This document shows, one piece after another, positions 1 through 10,891 of a stretch of 64,000 nucleotides of DNA. The stretch is taken from positions 121,047,033-121,111,032 of the forward strand of contig NC_089495.1 in assembly GCF_036850765.1 (NCBI RefSeq), read 5' to 3'. Below the pieces are notes generated by a model. That model was not told the DNA's origin. It was given only the letters and a program-made list of their open reading frames with translations, and did not search any database. Position numbers and translations under genes: made by a program. This DNA is from Saccopteryx bilineata. Its lineage: Eukaryota; Chordata; Mammalia; Chiroptera; Emballonuridae. Within the stretch, counting starts at the first letter, position 1, and every line of letters starts with the position of its first letter.

Positions 1-214
1 AAATTAAAGGAAAATATAGGTAAGGGAATTAAAGTCACCTGTAAATACCGCCCCTCAGGGATGAAAAAGCTATTAATTGTTAACAGATTGAGAGATTACC
101 AGATGTTTTCACAATGTATTTGTGTCACAGATTGGGTGTTCTTTTTATTTTTCAGGTGAGGATATTGAGGTATAGCTGGACGACAGTGAATCAATGACAC
201 TGCATTCTGTAGTT

Positions 215-560
215 CAGGGGTCCCCAAACTTTTTACACAGGGGGCCAGTTCACTCTCCCTCAGACCGTTGGCGGTCCGGACTATAAAAAAGCTATGAACA
301 AATCCCTATGCACACTGCCCATATCTTATTTTAAAGTAAAAAAAACAAAATGGGAACAAATGCAATATTTAAAATAAAGAACAAGTAAATTTAAATCAAG
401 AAACTGACCAGTATTTCAATGGGAACTATGGGCCTGCTTTTGGCTAATGAGATGGTCAGTGTGCTCCTCTCACTGACCACCAGTGAAAGAGGTGCCCCTT
501 CCGGAAGTGTGGTGGTGGGGGGGATAAATGGCCTCAGGGGCCGCAGTTTGGGGACCCCTG
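215..560. mobile_element. hAT-type MITE, complete
   Basis: The ends are inverted repeats CAGGGGTCCCCAAAC and GTTTGGGGACCCCTG. They are flanked by a perfect 8-bp target duplication, ctgtagtt, at 207-214 and 561-568. Eight-base duplications with CAGGGG-type ends are diagnostic of hAT transposons. At 346 bp it has no transposase, so it moved in trans. The only open frame inside is short and not meaningful. Confidence 0.93.
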
Positions 561-637
561 CTGTAGTTGATATTGATCTCCCGGAAGAGTCAATACTGAG
601 TTTTCTTTATCCTAGCCTATTTTACTTGTGTGTGTGT

Positions 638-673
<36 letters not shown>

Positions 674-1529
674 GGAAGAGAGCAAGAGACAGGAACATCG
701 TTCTGATTCTATATGTACCCTGAACTGGACGGGAATTGAACCAGCAACCTCTGTGTATTAAGATGACACTTTAACCAATATTTTAGCCAGTTATTTTTAC
801 AGTGAATAATATAGTGTGTTACTTGACCGAAGTAAGGCAGGGAGGATAGAATCATTTTAAAAATAGTCTGATAATTTGGTCTGGAGTTAATCATGATGGG
901 TGTGGGATTAGGAGCAGAAATTCCATCACAAACATTTAGGGCATATTTTCTTTAGCGAGGAGACCTTGGTGCCTCTAGGTGACTATTTGAAAATTACCTA
1001 AATGGTTTGTATATAGTGTAGCAACATGGTAAAAATAATCTGATTGTCCTGTCTACTTTTTCCCTGGGCTTCCTGCCCTTCAGTCTGAAACCTTTGCTGC
1101 CTTCGTATCTCCTTCCTGATGTGCTTATATATGGTTCAGCCCTCACCTCATCAGCATGACTATCTGGCAGGGGATGTCTTTAATTCTGAATCCTAAATTC
1201 TACTCTTGGTATTTCCTTGGGTCCAACCTCTTAATTAAGAGTATCAAGGCATGAATTAGTAAGCATGAAAAGAAGTAATAAAAATTGCTGAAGGTAATTT
1301 AGTACATAAGTTGTACCAGCAGTGGTTCCTAATCCAAGGGCCTATGTGGATGGGCTCTAGGAGATTTCGTGCGGTGTACATAATATGCACTTTGCTGCAG
1401 GTAGGGACAATTGCTTTCACACAATTCTGAAAGCGGTCCCCACCTGTACAAAGGTTAAGAGGCCTTGAACTAGATGAAAGAGTAAAATTGGCCCTGAATC
1501 GGGGAATCCGAAGCCTAGTTTCATGTCAC
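561..1529. other. Mostly single-copy DNA with a TG microsatellite and an eroded SINE
   Basis: A (TG)n tract lies at about 630-668. It is followed at about 668-790 by a degraded minus-strand VES-like SINE, recognisable from 'ggaattgaaccagcaacct'. The rest, 790-1529, shows no gene or recognisable repeat. Confidence 0.6.
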
Positions 1530-1800
1530 AAGATGCACTGGACTAGGAGTTAGCAAACTTGAACTCTTATTCTAATTGTGCCCCTAACTAGCTCTTGTGA
1601 CTTGGGGCAGGGCAAAATAGCCTGGTGATAAATGCCACCATTGATACGTTTTCCAAATGTTATCTTGTTTAGTCTGTGGCCATCCTTGACCATCGCCTTG
1701 AGGTAGGAGTTCTCCTCATTTTACAGATGAGGGAATAGAAAGGTTTAGAGAGGCTAAGTTGTTTGCATGCAAACTTTAACCGGATCTCCTCAAGATTGAT
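1530..1800. repeat. Two MIR relics, head to head
   Basis: Positions 1530-1615 resemble the sense MIR core ('gaactcttattctaattgtgcccctaactagctc', here described only by its layout). Positions 1640-1790 carry the antisense MIR signature 'cattttacagatgaggga' followed by an 'agaggctaagttg' block. Both are ancient and diverged. Confidence 0.6.
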
Positions 1801-1984
1801 GCTGTTGCTACCGCCTGACACTGTTTCTACTTCAGCATTCATTACCTATGGAATGAAGGGCTAGATCTAAGTAATGACTGAGATTCCGCAGTGCAAACCT
1901 AGATGCTATAGAGTTCTTTGGTTCCTAATAATATGGGACACAGAAGATTGTTTTAAAAGTTCTGAAGTAAGTACAGAAGTTTTC

Positions 1985-2250
1985 ATTTGTCTACAAATAT
2001 TTATTGAGCATCTGCTGTGTACCAGATGCCAGAGGTACAGATGTGAACATAACACAGAAATACCAGCCCTCTTTTTAGCAGAATGAGACAAACAGTAAAC
2101 AAATTGTAGTATGTCAGAGGGTGAGTAGAAATCAAGTAGGATGGAGGCATAGGGTAGGCCAAGTGGAGGGGGGTTGGGTTGTTGCAATTTAAAATCCAGT
2201 AATTAGATATTGCCTCACTTTGAGAAGGTGATATTTGAGCAGATCTGGAG
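1985..2250 (+). repeat. Ancient retroposon relic, family not named
   Basis: The segment opens with 'tatttattgagcatctgctg', then a 'gtaccagatgccagaggtacag' block, and ends near 'gaaggtgatatttgagcag'. This order matches a widespread old mammalian interspersed repeat that I recognise but cannot name with certainty. Confidence 0.45.
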
Positions 2251-2257
2251 GTAAGTG

Positions 2258-2421
2258 ATTTTTTTTAATTTTTTATTTTTATTGAATACAGAGAGAGGAA
2301 GGGGGGTAAGGGGGAGACAGAAGCATTAATCTGTTTCTGTATGTGCCCCAGCCAAGGACTGAACCAGTCACCTCTGCATTGCAAGACAATGCTCCAGCCA
2401 CGTGAGCCATCCAGCCAGGAC
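2258..2421 (-). mobile_element. VES-like SINE
   Basis: Poly-T start, purine-rich 'agagagaggaagg' middle, then 'gaaccagtcacctctgc' (antisense B-box side) and the end 'ccagccagga'. The flanks 'aagtgatttttttt' and 'gataagtgattt' suggest the target duplication. Confidence 0.8.
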
Positions 2422-3302
2422 AGAGATAAGTGATTTAAAATGATTTAAAAATAAGTGGTTTGTCACACAAATGTGTTTAATGTAAGATACCACATGATAA
2501 ATGCCTTCTGAATATTCAGGGTCTGCTCCTTCTGTGATGAGGAAAACCCAGGAACAGGATGTGAATTGAAGGAGGGGCAAATGTTCATGTAGTTTGAAAT
2601 CCTGAAAGGAGAGTGTGTTCTGTCAGAGTTGAAGACTCCAGAAGTGGATACTAGATCTCTTTCTGTTTATACCAACAACTTGAAAGGGAAGTCTTTTTAG
2701 TTTTTGTCTGCTATGTGAAGTTGATTCAGAGGGGGCAGTTGGGAGCTTCTACAGTGGTAGAAAGAGCGAGTGCCCTTTCATCTCTGAAGGACAGCCTAGG
2801 TTAGCATCTGTCTTGCTTTATATGACTAGTTCAGTTTGGTCTTACCTAATTTTCTGGAACACAGGATAGCCTAAAATACAACTTGGCTGCATTAAGTACA
2901 AGGGACTGTCTGCCCTTTGATCAGGAGAGGCTCAGGTTAGATTTCTTGCTGTTTGTTAGGGTAAGAATGAGGAGGACTAGTGAATGCTGGGAAACCCTAA
3001 TTGCAAAAACTACTGTATGTAAAAATTCCGTGTGGACTGAGCTGAAGCAGACAGAACTGCACAGCTTCTATGTGGTCTAGTTGATGTGATTGAACATACT
3101 TTCAAAAGGGATCAGTCAGAAACTTGGATTGTGGGGCCCACCTTTGTCAGTGACTTGAGTTGTGACCTTAGGCAGATCACTTGGTTTCAAATGCCCCATT
3201 TATAAAATGGGAATTTTAAACTATGTAGATGATTCCTAGGTTTATTTTCTAGGACCAAAGCTCTACGATTCTAGGAGTGGTTCTCAACATGTGTAGCATT
3301 TT
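2422..3302. other. Single-copy DNA with one MIR relic
   Basis: No gene is visible. A sense MIR-like stretch lies at about 3105-3240, with 'tgtgaccttaggcagatcac' followed by 'cccatttataaaatggga'. Confidence 0.55.
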
Positions 3303-3656
3303 GTTTTTGTTTGTTTGTTTGTCTTTTGTATTTTTCTGAAGTTGGAAACAGGGAGGCAGTCAGACAGACTCCCGCATGCGCCTGACCAGGATCCACCCAG
3401 CATGCCCACCAGGGGGTGATGCTCCGCCCATCTGGGCCCTTTGCTCTGTTGCCACAGAGCCATCCTCAGCGCCCGGGCCAACTTTGCTTCAATGGCGCCT
3501 TGGCTGCAGGAGGGGAAGAGAGAGACAGAGAGGAAGGAGAGGGGGAGGGGTGGAGAAGCAGATGGGTGCCTCTCCTGTATGCCCTGGCCGGGAATCGAAC
3601 CTGGGACTCCTGCATGACAGGCTGATGCTCTACCACTGAGCCAACCAGCCAGGGCC
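3303..3656 (-). mobile_element. SINE-A copy 1 of a stacked pair
   Basis: Full length, from poly-T and 'tatttttctgaagttgg' to 'ccaaccagccagggcc'. The target duplication is caacatgtgtagcatttt (3285-3302) against taacatgcgtagcatttt (3657-3674). A CTCF-like box lies at 3406-3418. The tRNA-like B box reads in reverse near 3590. Confidence 0.93.
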
Positions 3657-3674
3657 TAACATGCGTAGCATTTT

Positions 3675-4050
3675 TTTTTTTTTCCCTGTATTTTTCTGAA
3701 GCCAGAAACGGGAAGAGACAGTCAGACAGACTCCTACATGCACCCAACCGGGATCCACCCGGCATGCCCACCAGGGGGCGATGCTCTGCCCTTCCGGGAC
3801 GTCGCTCTATTGCGACCAGAGCCACTCGAGCGCCTGGGGCAGAGGCCGAGGAGCCATCCCCAGCGCCCAGGCCATCTTTGCTCCAGTGGAGCCTCGGCTG
3901 CGGGAGGGGAAGAGAGAGACAGAGAGGAAGGAGAGGGGGAAGGGTGGAGAAGCAGATGGGCGCTTCTCCTGTGTGCCCTGGCGGGGAATCGAACCCAGGA
4001 CTTCTGCACGCCAGGCCGACGCTCTACCACTGAGCCAACCGGCCAGGGCC
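3675..4050 (-). mobile_element. SINE-A copy 2 of a stacked pair
   Basis: Full length. It inserted into the downstream target duplication of the preceding copy, so cgtagcatttt occurs again at 4051-4062. It carries a perfect CCACCAGGGGGCG box at 3768-3780. Confidence 0.93.
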
Positions 4051-4267
4051 CGTAGCATTTTTAATTAAGAAAATCACTGACTTCACTAGTTAGGATCAAG
4101 GTTATGAACTATTCTAGGATCTGTGTCTTACAAATTAATTTTGTACCAGATGAAAGCTACAAAACCGAGCTTGAAGCTATAAAAGCTACAAAACCACGCT
4201 TGGAATGTGTTTGTGGTTTATCTGATTTTTGTCTTTCTGTTGAAATTTTATCTGCAAATAGGTTGCT

Positions 4268-4546
4268 GGGGGTTTTTGTTTTGTTTTTTTGTGTTTTTTT
4301 GAGAGAGAGAGGGATAGGCGGGAAGGGAGAAGGGAGAGAGATGAGAAGGATCAATTTTTCGTTGGGTAACCTTTGTTGTTCATTGATTGCTTTCTCGTAT
4401 GTGCCTTGATTGGGGGGCTCTAACTGAGCCAATGACCCCATGCTCAAGCCAGAGACCTCGTGCTCAAGCCAGTGACCTCAGGGTTTTGAACCTGGGTCCT
4501 CCGCGTCCCAGTCCGACACTATCCACTGCGCCACTGCCTGGTCAGG
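4268..4546 (-). mobile_element. SINE-C
   Basis: T-rich start, a 'gagagagagggata' run, 'ttcattgattgctttctcgt', then the reversed tRNA-like head ending 'ccactgcctggtcaggc'. The target duplication is ctgcaaata, at about 4251 and 4548. Confidence 0.88.
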
Positions 4547-4821
4547 CTGCAAATACACTTTGAAAGTAGCTCTTAAGGCTTGAAGATTGACATTTTCTCT
4601 CTCTGAGGTCTTCAAACTGATCTAAGACTTTGAGGATATGCAGAATTCTGGAGGATGAAAGTCTTGCATTATGTTTTGTTTCAGTCACTTTTGCTAATTT
4701 ATATTATGATTTATACTTAGAACTTGAAATGAAACCAGTTAAAGCTTCTGGCCAGGGGTCTGCTTCCATCTGATGCTGCACACTCTTCAGAGAGCTGTGT
4801 TCTTTCCTTTGTGTGGTTTTT

Positions 4822-5048
4822 GTTTTTTAGATTTTATTTATTCATTTTAGAGAGAGGAGAGAGAGAGACAGAGAAAGTAGAAGCAGAAAGCATCAACTCC
4901 CATGTGTGCCTTGACCAGGCAAGCCCGGGGTTTTGTTAGGCGAACGTGATAACCACTACACTACGGAAACACTGCTAAGCCCAGGGTTTTGAACTGCAAC
5001 CTCAGCGTTCCAGGTCGACGCTTTACCCATTGCGCCACCACAGGTCAG
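4822..5048 (-). mobile_element. SINE-B, interrupted by a tRNA-Val half
   Basis: The poly-T and 'tttattcattttagagag' start, the 'catcaactcccatgtgtgcc' middle and the 'gcgccaccacaggtcagg' end are standard SINE-B. The body is split by a 42-bp insert at 4935-4976. The 14 bp before it (aagcccggggtttt) recur after it (aagcccagggtttt). Confidence 0.9.
4934..4970 (-). pseudogene. Retroposed 5' half of tRNA-Val(AAC)
   Basis: Read on the minus strand from 4970, the 37 nt begin GTTTCCGTAGTGTAGTGG and end CGCCTAACA. This matches, base for base as I recall it, the first 37 nt of mammalian tRNA-Val(AAC): acceptor 5' strand, D arm, anticodon 5' stem and the loop through AAC plus one base. The T arm, variable loop and 3' acceptor strand are absent. 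Six extra bases (actgct, 4971-4976) lie on its 5' side. The insert sits between two copies of a 14-bp target sequence differing at one base (4921-4934 and 4977-4990), as expected for LINE-mediated integration without a poly(A) tail. It cannot fold as a tRNA. The lack of visible change suggests a young insertion. It lies in the same strand sense as the host SINE-B. Confidence 0.9.
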
Positions 5049-5239
5049 GTTCCCGTGTTTTGATGTTCCATTGGGTGCTGTGCCCTGGATGCTTCTACCG
5101 TACCTTTTTTCCATTTTCTTCTACTGTATACTAATCATCTTATACTGGAAAACTTGGGAAAGTCTTTTTTTCCAGTAGTTCTTATGATTGAGAAAGGAAT
5201 TCCTGGATGTTTGAGCTCAGGATTCGGTTGGTTTCTTCA

Positions 5240-5472
5240 GTGCTCAGTGTTTCTCAGCTTCAGCACCATTGATACTTTAAAGGGCCACGTAAGTCTTTGC
5301 TGTGGGAAGTTGTCACACGCCTTTTTAATATGTTTAGCAGCACCCCTGGCCTCCACTCTCTAGGTGCCAGTAGCAGTCCCAGTCATGACAAATAAAAATG
5401 TCTCCAGACATTGCCAAATATCTCTTGGGGTGTGTGTGTGTGTCAAGATTGTTCTGTTTGAGAATCACTCCT
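5240..5472 (+). mobile_element. Old Charlie-group (hAT) MITE relic
   Basis: It begins 'cagtgtttctcagcttcagc', has 'tagcagcacccctggcctcc' in the middle, and ends with 'gtttgagaatcactcctt'. That is an imperfect inverted end of the CAGTGGTTCTCAA class. A minus-strand relative lies at 39755-39985. A short TG run lies at about 5430. Confidence 0.65.
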
Positions 5473-7497
5473 TTAGGGTGTAAGTACAGAAGGCAAGTGT
5501 TGGGTTGTTGTATAGAATGTATACATGTATAGAATGTATACAAATTTATATGAAGCTGATGAGCTTTTTCTTCTGACAGCGATTCTTTTCCCTAAATTCT
5601 AATTTTTTTAATAGAAATTGAAGGAAATTAATTTGCTCCCAGACATGTATGTCATTAGCAATTGCACGTTAGAAACTTGGTGAAGCAGATGTACTTTTTT
5701 CTTTCTTGCACAGTCATTTAAGGGAAGAAGAGTGGTTTGGGGGCAGTAGAGAGGACGGTGTGGAGCTGACTGGGTTCCTGTAGAGGAAGCTGTCCCTCAG
5801 GCAGGGCCTGGTGCTGCACCTCTGGAAGAGGAGGGGTGTAGCGTTGCATCCTCAGGCTGGTATGCCCTGCTGCCATCGCCCGTCAGGGCACAGGCTCTTC
5901 TTAACAAATCTCTCGAGCATTGTACAGTGGTGGACTATGGGAGGGGTTAGTCATGACTAGGTCAAGAGTTCAGTGAGACCTAACCTGAGGGTGTGTGTGT
6001 GTGTGTGTGTGTCCCAATCCTCATGCACATTTGGGACATATTCATATATCAAGTGCTGTGGAGTTTATTATTCATCAGGACTTTTAATTTAGAACATACC
6101 AACCACAGAACCTTTCTTGATGTAGCTCTTCAATATCCTTTATGGTTTCTCCCATGGGCTTTTTCTCTTGGTATGGCAAAATATTTATGGATTCAAAGAA
6201 ATTTTCCTTTTGGTTTGGAGGAAAAAAAATGTAGTGTTGATGACTTAAGCAGTAATAGCACACAGTGAAGGGCTTTGAGTCTTGGATGAAAGATACTGCA
6301 GAACTTCAGTGGGATGTTAACCATTTATCGGTGGATTCTCTAGGTGTCTTTTTTAGATGTCCATCTCATCTTTGCCAGCTTGGGGTATCTGGTACCCACT
6401 GGGTCCCTGTGCCTTAGTTTTTATCCTTTTGGCTGAGAAGTAAAGCCTGGCCACACTTGTTTTTCCTTCTGCTCCATTGTTGTACTACTCTACTGATATC
6501 CTGTCCTGGGGTTTGTTTGGGCTGTAGTGGGGGAGGGTGTGATTTCTGGCCTGCGTCATGGTATAAGTTCCAGAATTTGTATGGTTTGTGTGAAGGCGGT
6601 CACTTCTTCAGCCAAAAGAAGTTTTCTTCCTTTGCAGGATGAATGGCTCCTCAGAGTAGTTCTCTTATGTGCTCTGTTTTGTACTTTATTACCCACACAC
6701 CCATTTAAAATGTGATATGGTTTATGTAAAAATGTAAGGAAGATGGTGTTTCTTTCTCTTGTTTAAAGTCCCCAACCTCAGCTGATGTTTGTGATGGCTA
6801 TTTGGCTGGTTTAAGTGACGTCATGTTCTAAGTTTCACACTGTGTTGATCAGCTCTTAGCTTTTATTTTACAGCTTAGACTCCTTAGGAGCTTTGTTGGG
6901 TCTACTTTTTCCCTAGGGTGGGTTAGCTAGAGTAATTGCCTGACTTGGCAGTATGTCACTGAGGCGTGTGGCCACCGAATTAAGTGTGTGAATGGTTGTC
7001 AGAGCAGACTGGATGCACCCTTCTGTACCCTCCACCAAAACTAGGTGAAAATAGAGGAAGTGATAGGGTCATGATTACACTCACCACTTCATGTTTTTAA
7101 TGGAACTTTTAAATTACCACCAATTAATAACTCCTGAGAACAGAGTAAGTTTTTAAAATTGGGAATGCTTTTAAGCAATCTGGTTGACTGCAAGAGTGCT
7201 TTTTTTCTCCAGACTGGTTCCTTTTAATGAACACCCTTTCCCTGAGTCTCATTGTCTCAGGAACAATGGCAATAAGGACAGTTGATTTGCTTGACAGAAA
7301 ATGTGTTAAATTAACAGATCTACTTCTTTAGCAGATCTTTTCTTCCCCCCATTCCCATTGTGTGTCTGCTGTCTCCCGGAAAGGTTGTGTTTGCAGATTG
7401 TTTTAGGTGTGGGAGACAGTTTTTATAATCAGTGTCCTGCAGTTCTTTGTTCAGGGAGCACTGTTATATGGGGGGGGGCATTTTTAGGGGGGACTTG
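5473..7497. other. Single-copy DNA, no gene seen
   Basis: About 2 kb without a recognisable gene or young repeat. It holds a (GT)n run at about 5990-6013 and a G run at 7471-7479. The short open frames show no family resemblance or codon signal that I trust. Confidence 0.55.
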
Positions 7498-8075
7498 CTA
7501 GTTTATTTAACATTTTAAAAGAAAATTTTAAAGCACAGTTGACATTCAGTAATATATTAGTTTCAGGCATATAACATAGTGGTTAGACATTCATATAATT
7601 TATGAAGTGATCCCGTTGATAAGGCCTAGTACCCACCTGGCACCATGCACAGTTATTACAGTATTACTCACTGTATTCCCTGTGCTGTACTTTATATCTC
7701 TGTGACTGTTTTGTAACTGCCAATCTGCACTTCTATCCCTTCATCTTTTCACACAACTCCCCAGCCTCCCTCCCCTCTGGCAACCATCAGTCAGTTCTCT
7801 GTGTCTGAGTTTGTTTCTGTCTTTGTTCATTTATTCTGTTCTTTAGATTCGGTATACAAGTGAAATCATATGGTATTTGTCTTTCTGTTTTTGACTTGTT
7901 TTGCTTTAAATCCCTCTAGTTCTGTCCATGTTGTCACAGATGGTAAGATGTCATAATTTTTTAAGGCCAAATAATATTCCTTTGTATATATGTATCACAT
8001 CTTCTTTATCAAATTGTCATTGGACAGTTTGCTTCCATATCTTGGCTATTGTATATGAAATGTCCTTCTTTGTCT
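7498..8075 (-). mobile_element. Antisense L1 3' end
   Basis: Contains the usual antisense L1 3' UTR landmarks: 'gtttcaggcatataacatag' near the start, then 'gtccatgttgtcacagatgg' and 'aataatattcctttgtatat'. Old and diverged, with no coding capacity. Confidence 0.75.
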
Positions 8076-8186
8076 CTTGTTATAGCCTTTGTTTTAAAGT
8101 CCAATTTTGATATAAATATTGCTACCCCATCTCTATTTTTGCATTTCCATTTGTACAAAATTTATTTTTCCATTCCTTTACTTTTT

Positions 8187-8446
8187 TTTTTCTTTCTGAT
8201 ATGACAGGAAGACAGTGTGAGAGAGAAGAGAGATAATGAGAAGCATCAAGTCGTAATTGTGGCACTTTAGTTCATTAATTGTTTCTCATGCGCCTTGACT
8301 GGGGGCTTTAGTCGAGCCAGTGACCCCAGGATCATGTCAGTGATTCTGTGCTCAAGTTGGTGCACCTGCACTCAAGCCAGCGACCTCAGGGTTTCAAACC
8401 AGGGACCTCAGTGTCTCAGGTTGATGCACTACCACCATTTAGGCTC
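8187..8446 (-). mobile_element. SINE-C in antisense L1
   Basis: Poly-T, 'gagagaagagagataatgag', the antisense tRNA-like head and 'accaccatttaggct' as a worn end. Flanked by ttcctttactttt and tctctttacttt. Confidence 0.8.
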
Positions 8447-9072
8447 CATCTCTTTACTTTCTGTCTGTGTGCATCTTTTGACCTGAAGTGAATCTCTTGT
8501 AGGTAACATATGTAATGGTGTTGTTTTCTTAACCATTTAGCCACCTTGTATTTTTTGATAGGAGCATTTTAATCCGTTTCCATTTAAAGTAATTGTTGAT
8601 AGGTATTTAGTTATTACCATATTATTCATATTTTTTATTGTTTTTCTTTTTAAGTCCCTTTAACATCTCTTGATAATACCGGTGGGTGGTGATAAATTTG
8701 TTAAGCTTTTTCTTGTCTGAGAAGCTCTTTAGTGTTCTTTCGATGCTGAATGATATCCTTGCTGGATAAAGTAGTCTTGATTGTAGAGCCTTGCGTTTCA
8801 TCACGTTAAATGTTTCGTGTCAGTCTCTTCTGTCCTGCAAAATTTCTGTTGAGAAATCAGCTGACAGTCTTATGGAACTCCCTTGTAGGTAACTAACTGC
8901 TTTTCTCTTGATGTTTTTAAGATTCTCTCTTTTTACTTTAACCTTTGGCATTTTAATTATGATGTGGAACTTTTTGGGTTCATCTTATTTGGTGTTCTCT
9001 GCACTTCCTGGATTTGTATGTTTCGTTCACCAGATTAGGGAAGTTTTTCATTCTTATTTCTTCATATAGGTG

Positions 9073-9260
9073 TTCATTTTTATTGATTGATTGATTTTTA
9101 GAGAGGAAGGGGAGGGGGGAGAGAGAGAAACATTGACTTGTTGTTCCACTTATTGATGCATTCATTGGTTGATTCTGCGTGTGCCCTGACTGGGGATCAA
9201 ACCTGCAACTTGGTGTATTGGGACCAGGCTCTAACCAACTGAGTAAGCTACACTGCCCGG
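9073..9260 (-). mobile_element. VES-like SINE
   Basis: Carries the classical order: 'tttttagagagg', 'gaaacattgacttgttgttcc', 'tgatgcattcattggttga', 'gccctgactggggatcaaac' and 'gctctaaccaactgag'. Target-like flanks: cttcatatagg and cttcaaatagg. Confidence 0.85.
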
Positions 9261-9275
9261 GTTCTTCAAATAGGG

Positions 9276-9491
9276 TTCTTTCTTTCCTTTTTTGCTTTTT
9301 TTTAAAAAAAGATGTTATTTATTTATTTATTTGAGAGAGAGAGAGAGAGAGATGTGTGGGGAAGAACAGGAAGCATAAACTCATAGTAGTAGCTTCTTGT
9401 ATGTGCCTTGACCCGACAAGCCTGAGGTTTTCGAACTGGCAACCTTGGCATTCCAGGTTGACACTTTATCCATGCGCCACCACAGGTCAGG
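9276..9491 (-). mobile_element. SINE-B with ATTT and GA runs
   Basis: Starts with T/A-rich DNA and (ATTT)n, has a (GA)n run at about 9334-9352, and ends 'gcgccaccacaggtcaggc'. The target duplication tcaaatagg occurs at about 9265 and again at about 9493. Confidence 0.87.
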
Positions 9492-9599
9492 CTCAAATAG
9501 GTTTTCAATCCCTTGCTCTCTTTTTCTGGTACCCCTATGATGCAAATATTGATATGCTTGTTGTTTTTCCAAAATTCCCTCAAATTGTTCTCATTTTTA

Positions 9600-9760
9600 T
9601 TTTTTTAATGAATTTGTTCATTTATTTGAGAGAGACAGGGAGAGAGAGAGAGAGACAGAAACATTGAACCGCTCCTGTATGTGCCCTGACCAGGGGATTG
9701 AACCAGCAATCATCACTCTCTTGGCCGATTCTCCAAACAGCCGAGCTATCCAGCCAGGGT
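9600..9760 (-). mobile_element. VES-like SINE
   Basis: Runs from 'ttatttgagagagacaggga' through 'gccctgaccaggggattgaa' to 'ctatccagccaggg'. Confidence 0.82.
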
Positions 9761-9856
9761 TTAATTTTTACTGATTTTCAGTGAGACACAGCAAGGAAGG
9801 GAGAGAGAGGAGGGGAAAGGGAAGCATTCATTTTGTTTTCCACTTAGTTATGCCGT
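9761..9856 (-). mobile_element. Truncated VES-like SINE
   Basis: Only the poly-T side and purine-rich body remain, ending at 'ttttccacttagttatgcc'. The tRNA-like head is lost. Confidence 0.6.
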
Positions 9857-10277
9857 CTGGTGTGGTCTGAAGCCAGCCACCTAGTGGAGGCTGCAGAGTG
9901 CTCTGTGGCTGGTAGCTGGCAGTGCCAGGTTTTGGAGGCACCTGGGAGAGGCTGTGCTATGAACTGAGGCCAGCTGCTACTAGTGAGGCTGGGGGCTGCC
10001 TAGCAAGAGGTACAGGGCACACTGATGCCAGCCAGTGTTTGTTTGGGATTTGTGGACCGTGGAGTGATTTTAGGGAAGTGTGCAGCGCTGGCCAAAGCCA
10101 GCCGCTGTGACAGCACTGAAGTGGTTCCGGCTGTGAGTAGTGAGGTGTGGGTAGTGGGACAGGGTGAGTTAAAGAGAGAAGTCGCCTGTTGTCATAATTA
10201 AGGGGTTCAGTTTAGGGTTTTTCCCCACTCTTAGACTGCCAACTGGTGTACAAACTTACTAATTTTTTTCACATAGT
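9857..10277. other. GC-rich segment of unknown origin
   Basis: About 330 bp at 9857-10190 are G/C-rich with repeated GCCAGC-type words ('gccagccacc', 'gccagctgct', 'gccagccagt', 'gccagccgct'). This looks like part of an LTR or another repeat, but I cannot assign it. No gene is seen. Confidence 0.4.
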
Positions 10278-10612
10278 TTTTTTTTTTTTTTTTTAAAGCA
10301 AGAGAGAGAGGGACAGATAGGGACAGACAGGAAGGGAGAGAGATGAGAAGCATCAGTTCTTCGTTGCGGCACCTTAGTTCATTGATTGCTTTTCAGATGT
10401 GCCTTGACTGGGGAAGAGATTTCCAGCTGAGCCAGTGACCCCTTGTTCTAGCCAGTGACCTTTGGGCTCAAGCCAGCAACCCCTGCTCAAGCAGGTGAGC
10501 CCGCACTCAAGCTGGGTGAGCCCACACCTGAGCCCAGCAGCTGGGATATTGAACTTGGGTCCTCTGCGTCCCAGGCCAACGCTCTATCCTCTGTGCCACC
10601 ACCTGGTCAGGC
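10278..10612 (-). mobile_element. SINE-C
   Basis: Long poly-T, 'gggacagacaggaagggaga', the CAAGC(C/T)-rich middle and 'ccaccacctggtcaggc'. Target-like flanks ttcacata and ttcacatt. Confidence 0.9.
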
Positions 10613-10891
10613 TTCACATTATTTCTGAAAACCTTTTCTTCCCATTTTTTTTTGTGTAAAGCAGCTACCCAGGCTCCTTAGAGGCTGTTGTGAATTGGAA
10701 GGGGAGTATTTTTTTTGGTGGTGAGAGTACCTGTGCCCTTGTCACACTGAACTTCTTCAGTGTTAGTGGTGGAGCCCATCTTCATGACCTCACCCTTCTT
10801 TGTATTTGGAGTCTGTAATATGCTACTCTTTAAAGTAATAGTGGAATTAGAAAAGGAAAAACCTCACATCCCAATCAGTTTCCCCTCTGTT

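Larger units (their letters stand above)
8076..9600 (-). pseudogene. Antisense L1/HAL1-type element with ORF1 remains
   Basis: Minus-strand translation between about 9583 and 8622 gives L1 ORF1p remains: an 'IIGVPEKE' block, then 'KNFPNLVNETYK', then 'LQSRLLYPARISFSI' and 'ITTHRYYQEMLKGL' near the C-terminus. This is the RNA-binding half of ORF1p. Stops, frameshifts and three SINE insertions (8187-8446, 9073-9260, 9276-9491) break it. The downstream part (8076-8620) lacks visible reverse transcriptase. That would fit a HAL1 (half-L1) lineage, but a truncated L1 cannot be excluded. Confidence 0.75.

Noticed and set aside
3376..4068. Several overlapping open frames of 60-119 codons, on both strands
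   Set aside because: They are read-through of SINE-A copies. The same Arg/Ser/Gly-rich peptides appear at every SINE-A in the window.
9857..10190. CpG-island promoter
   Set aside because: It is GC-rich but has few CpG, and repeated GCCAGC words suggest a repeat instead.
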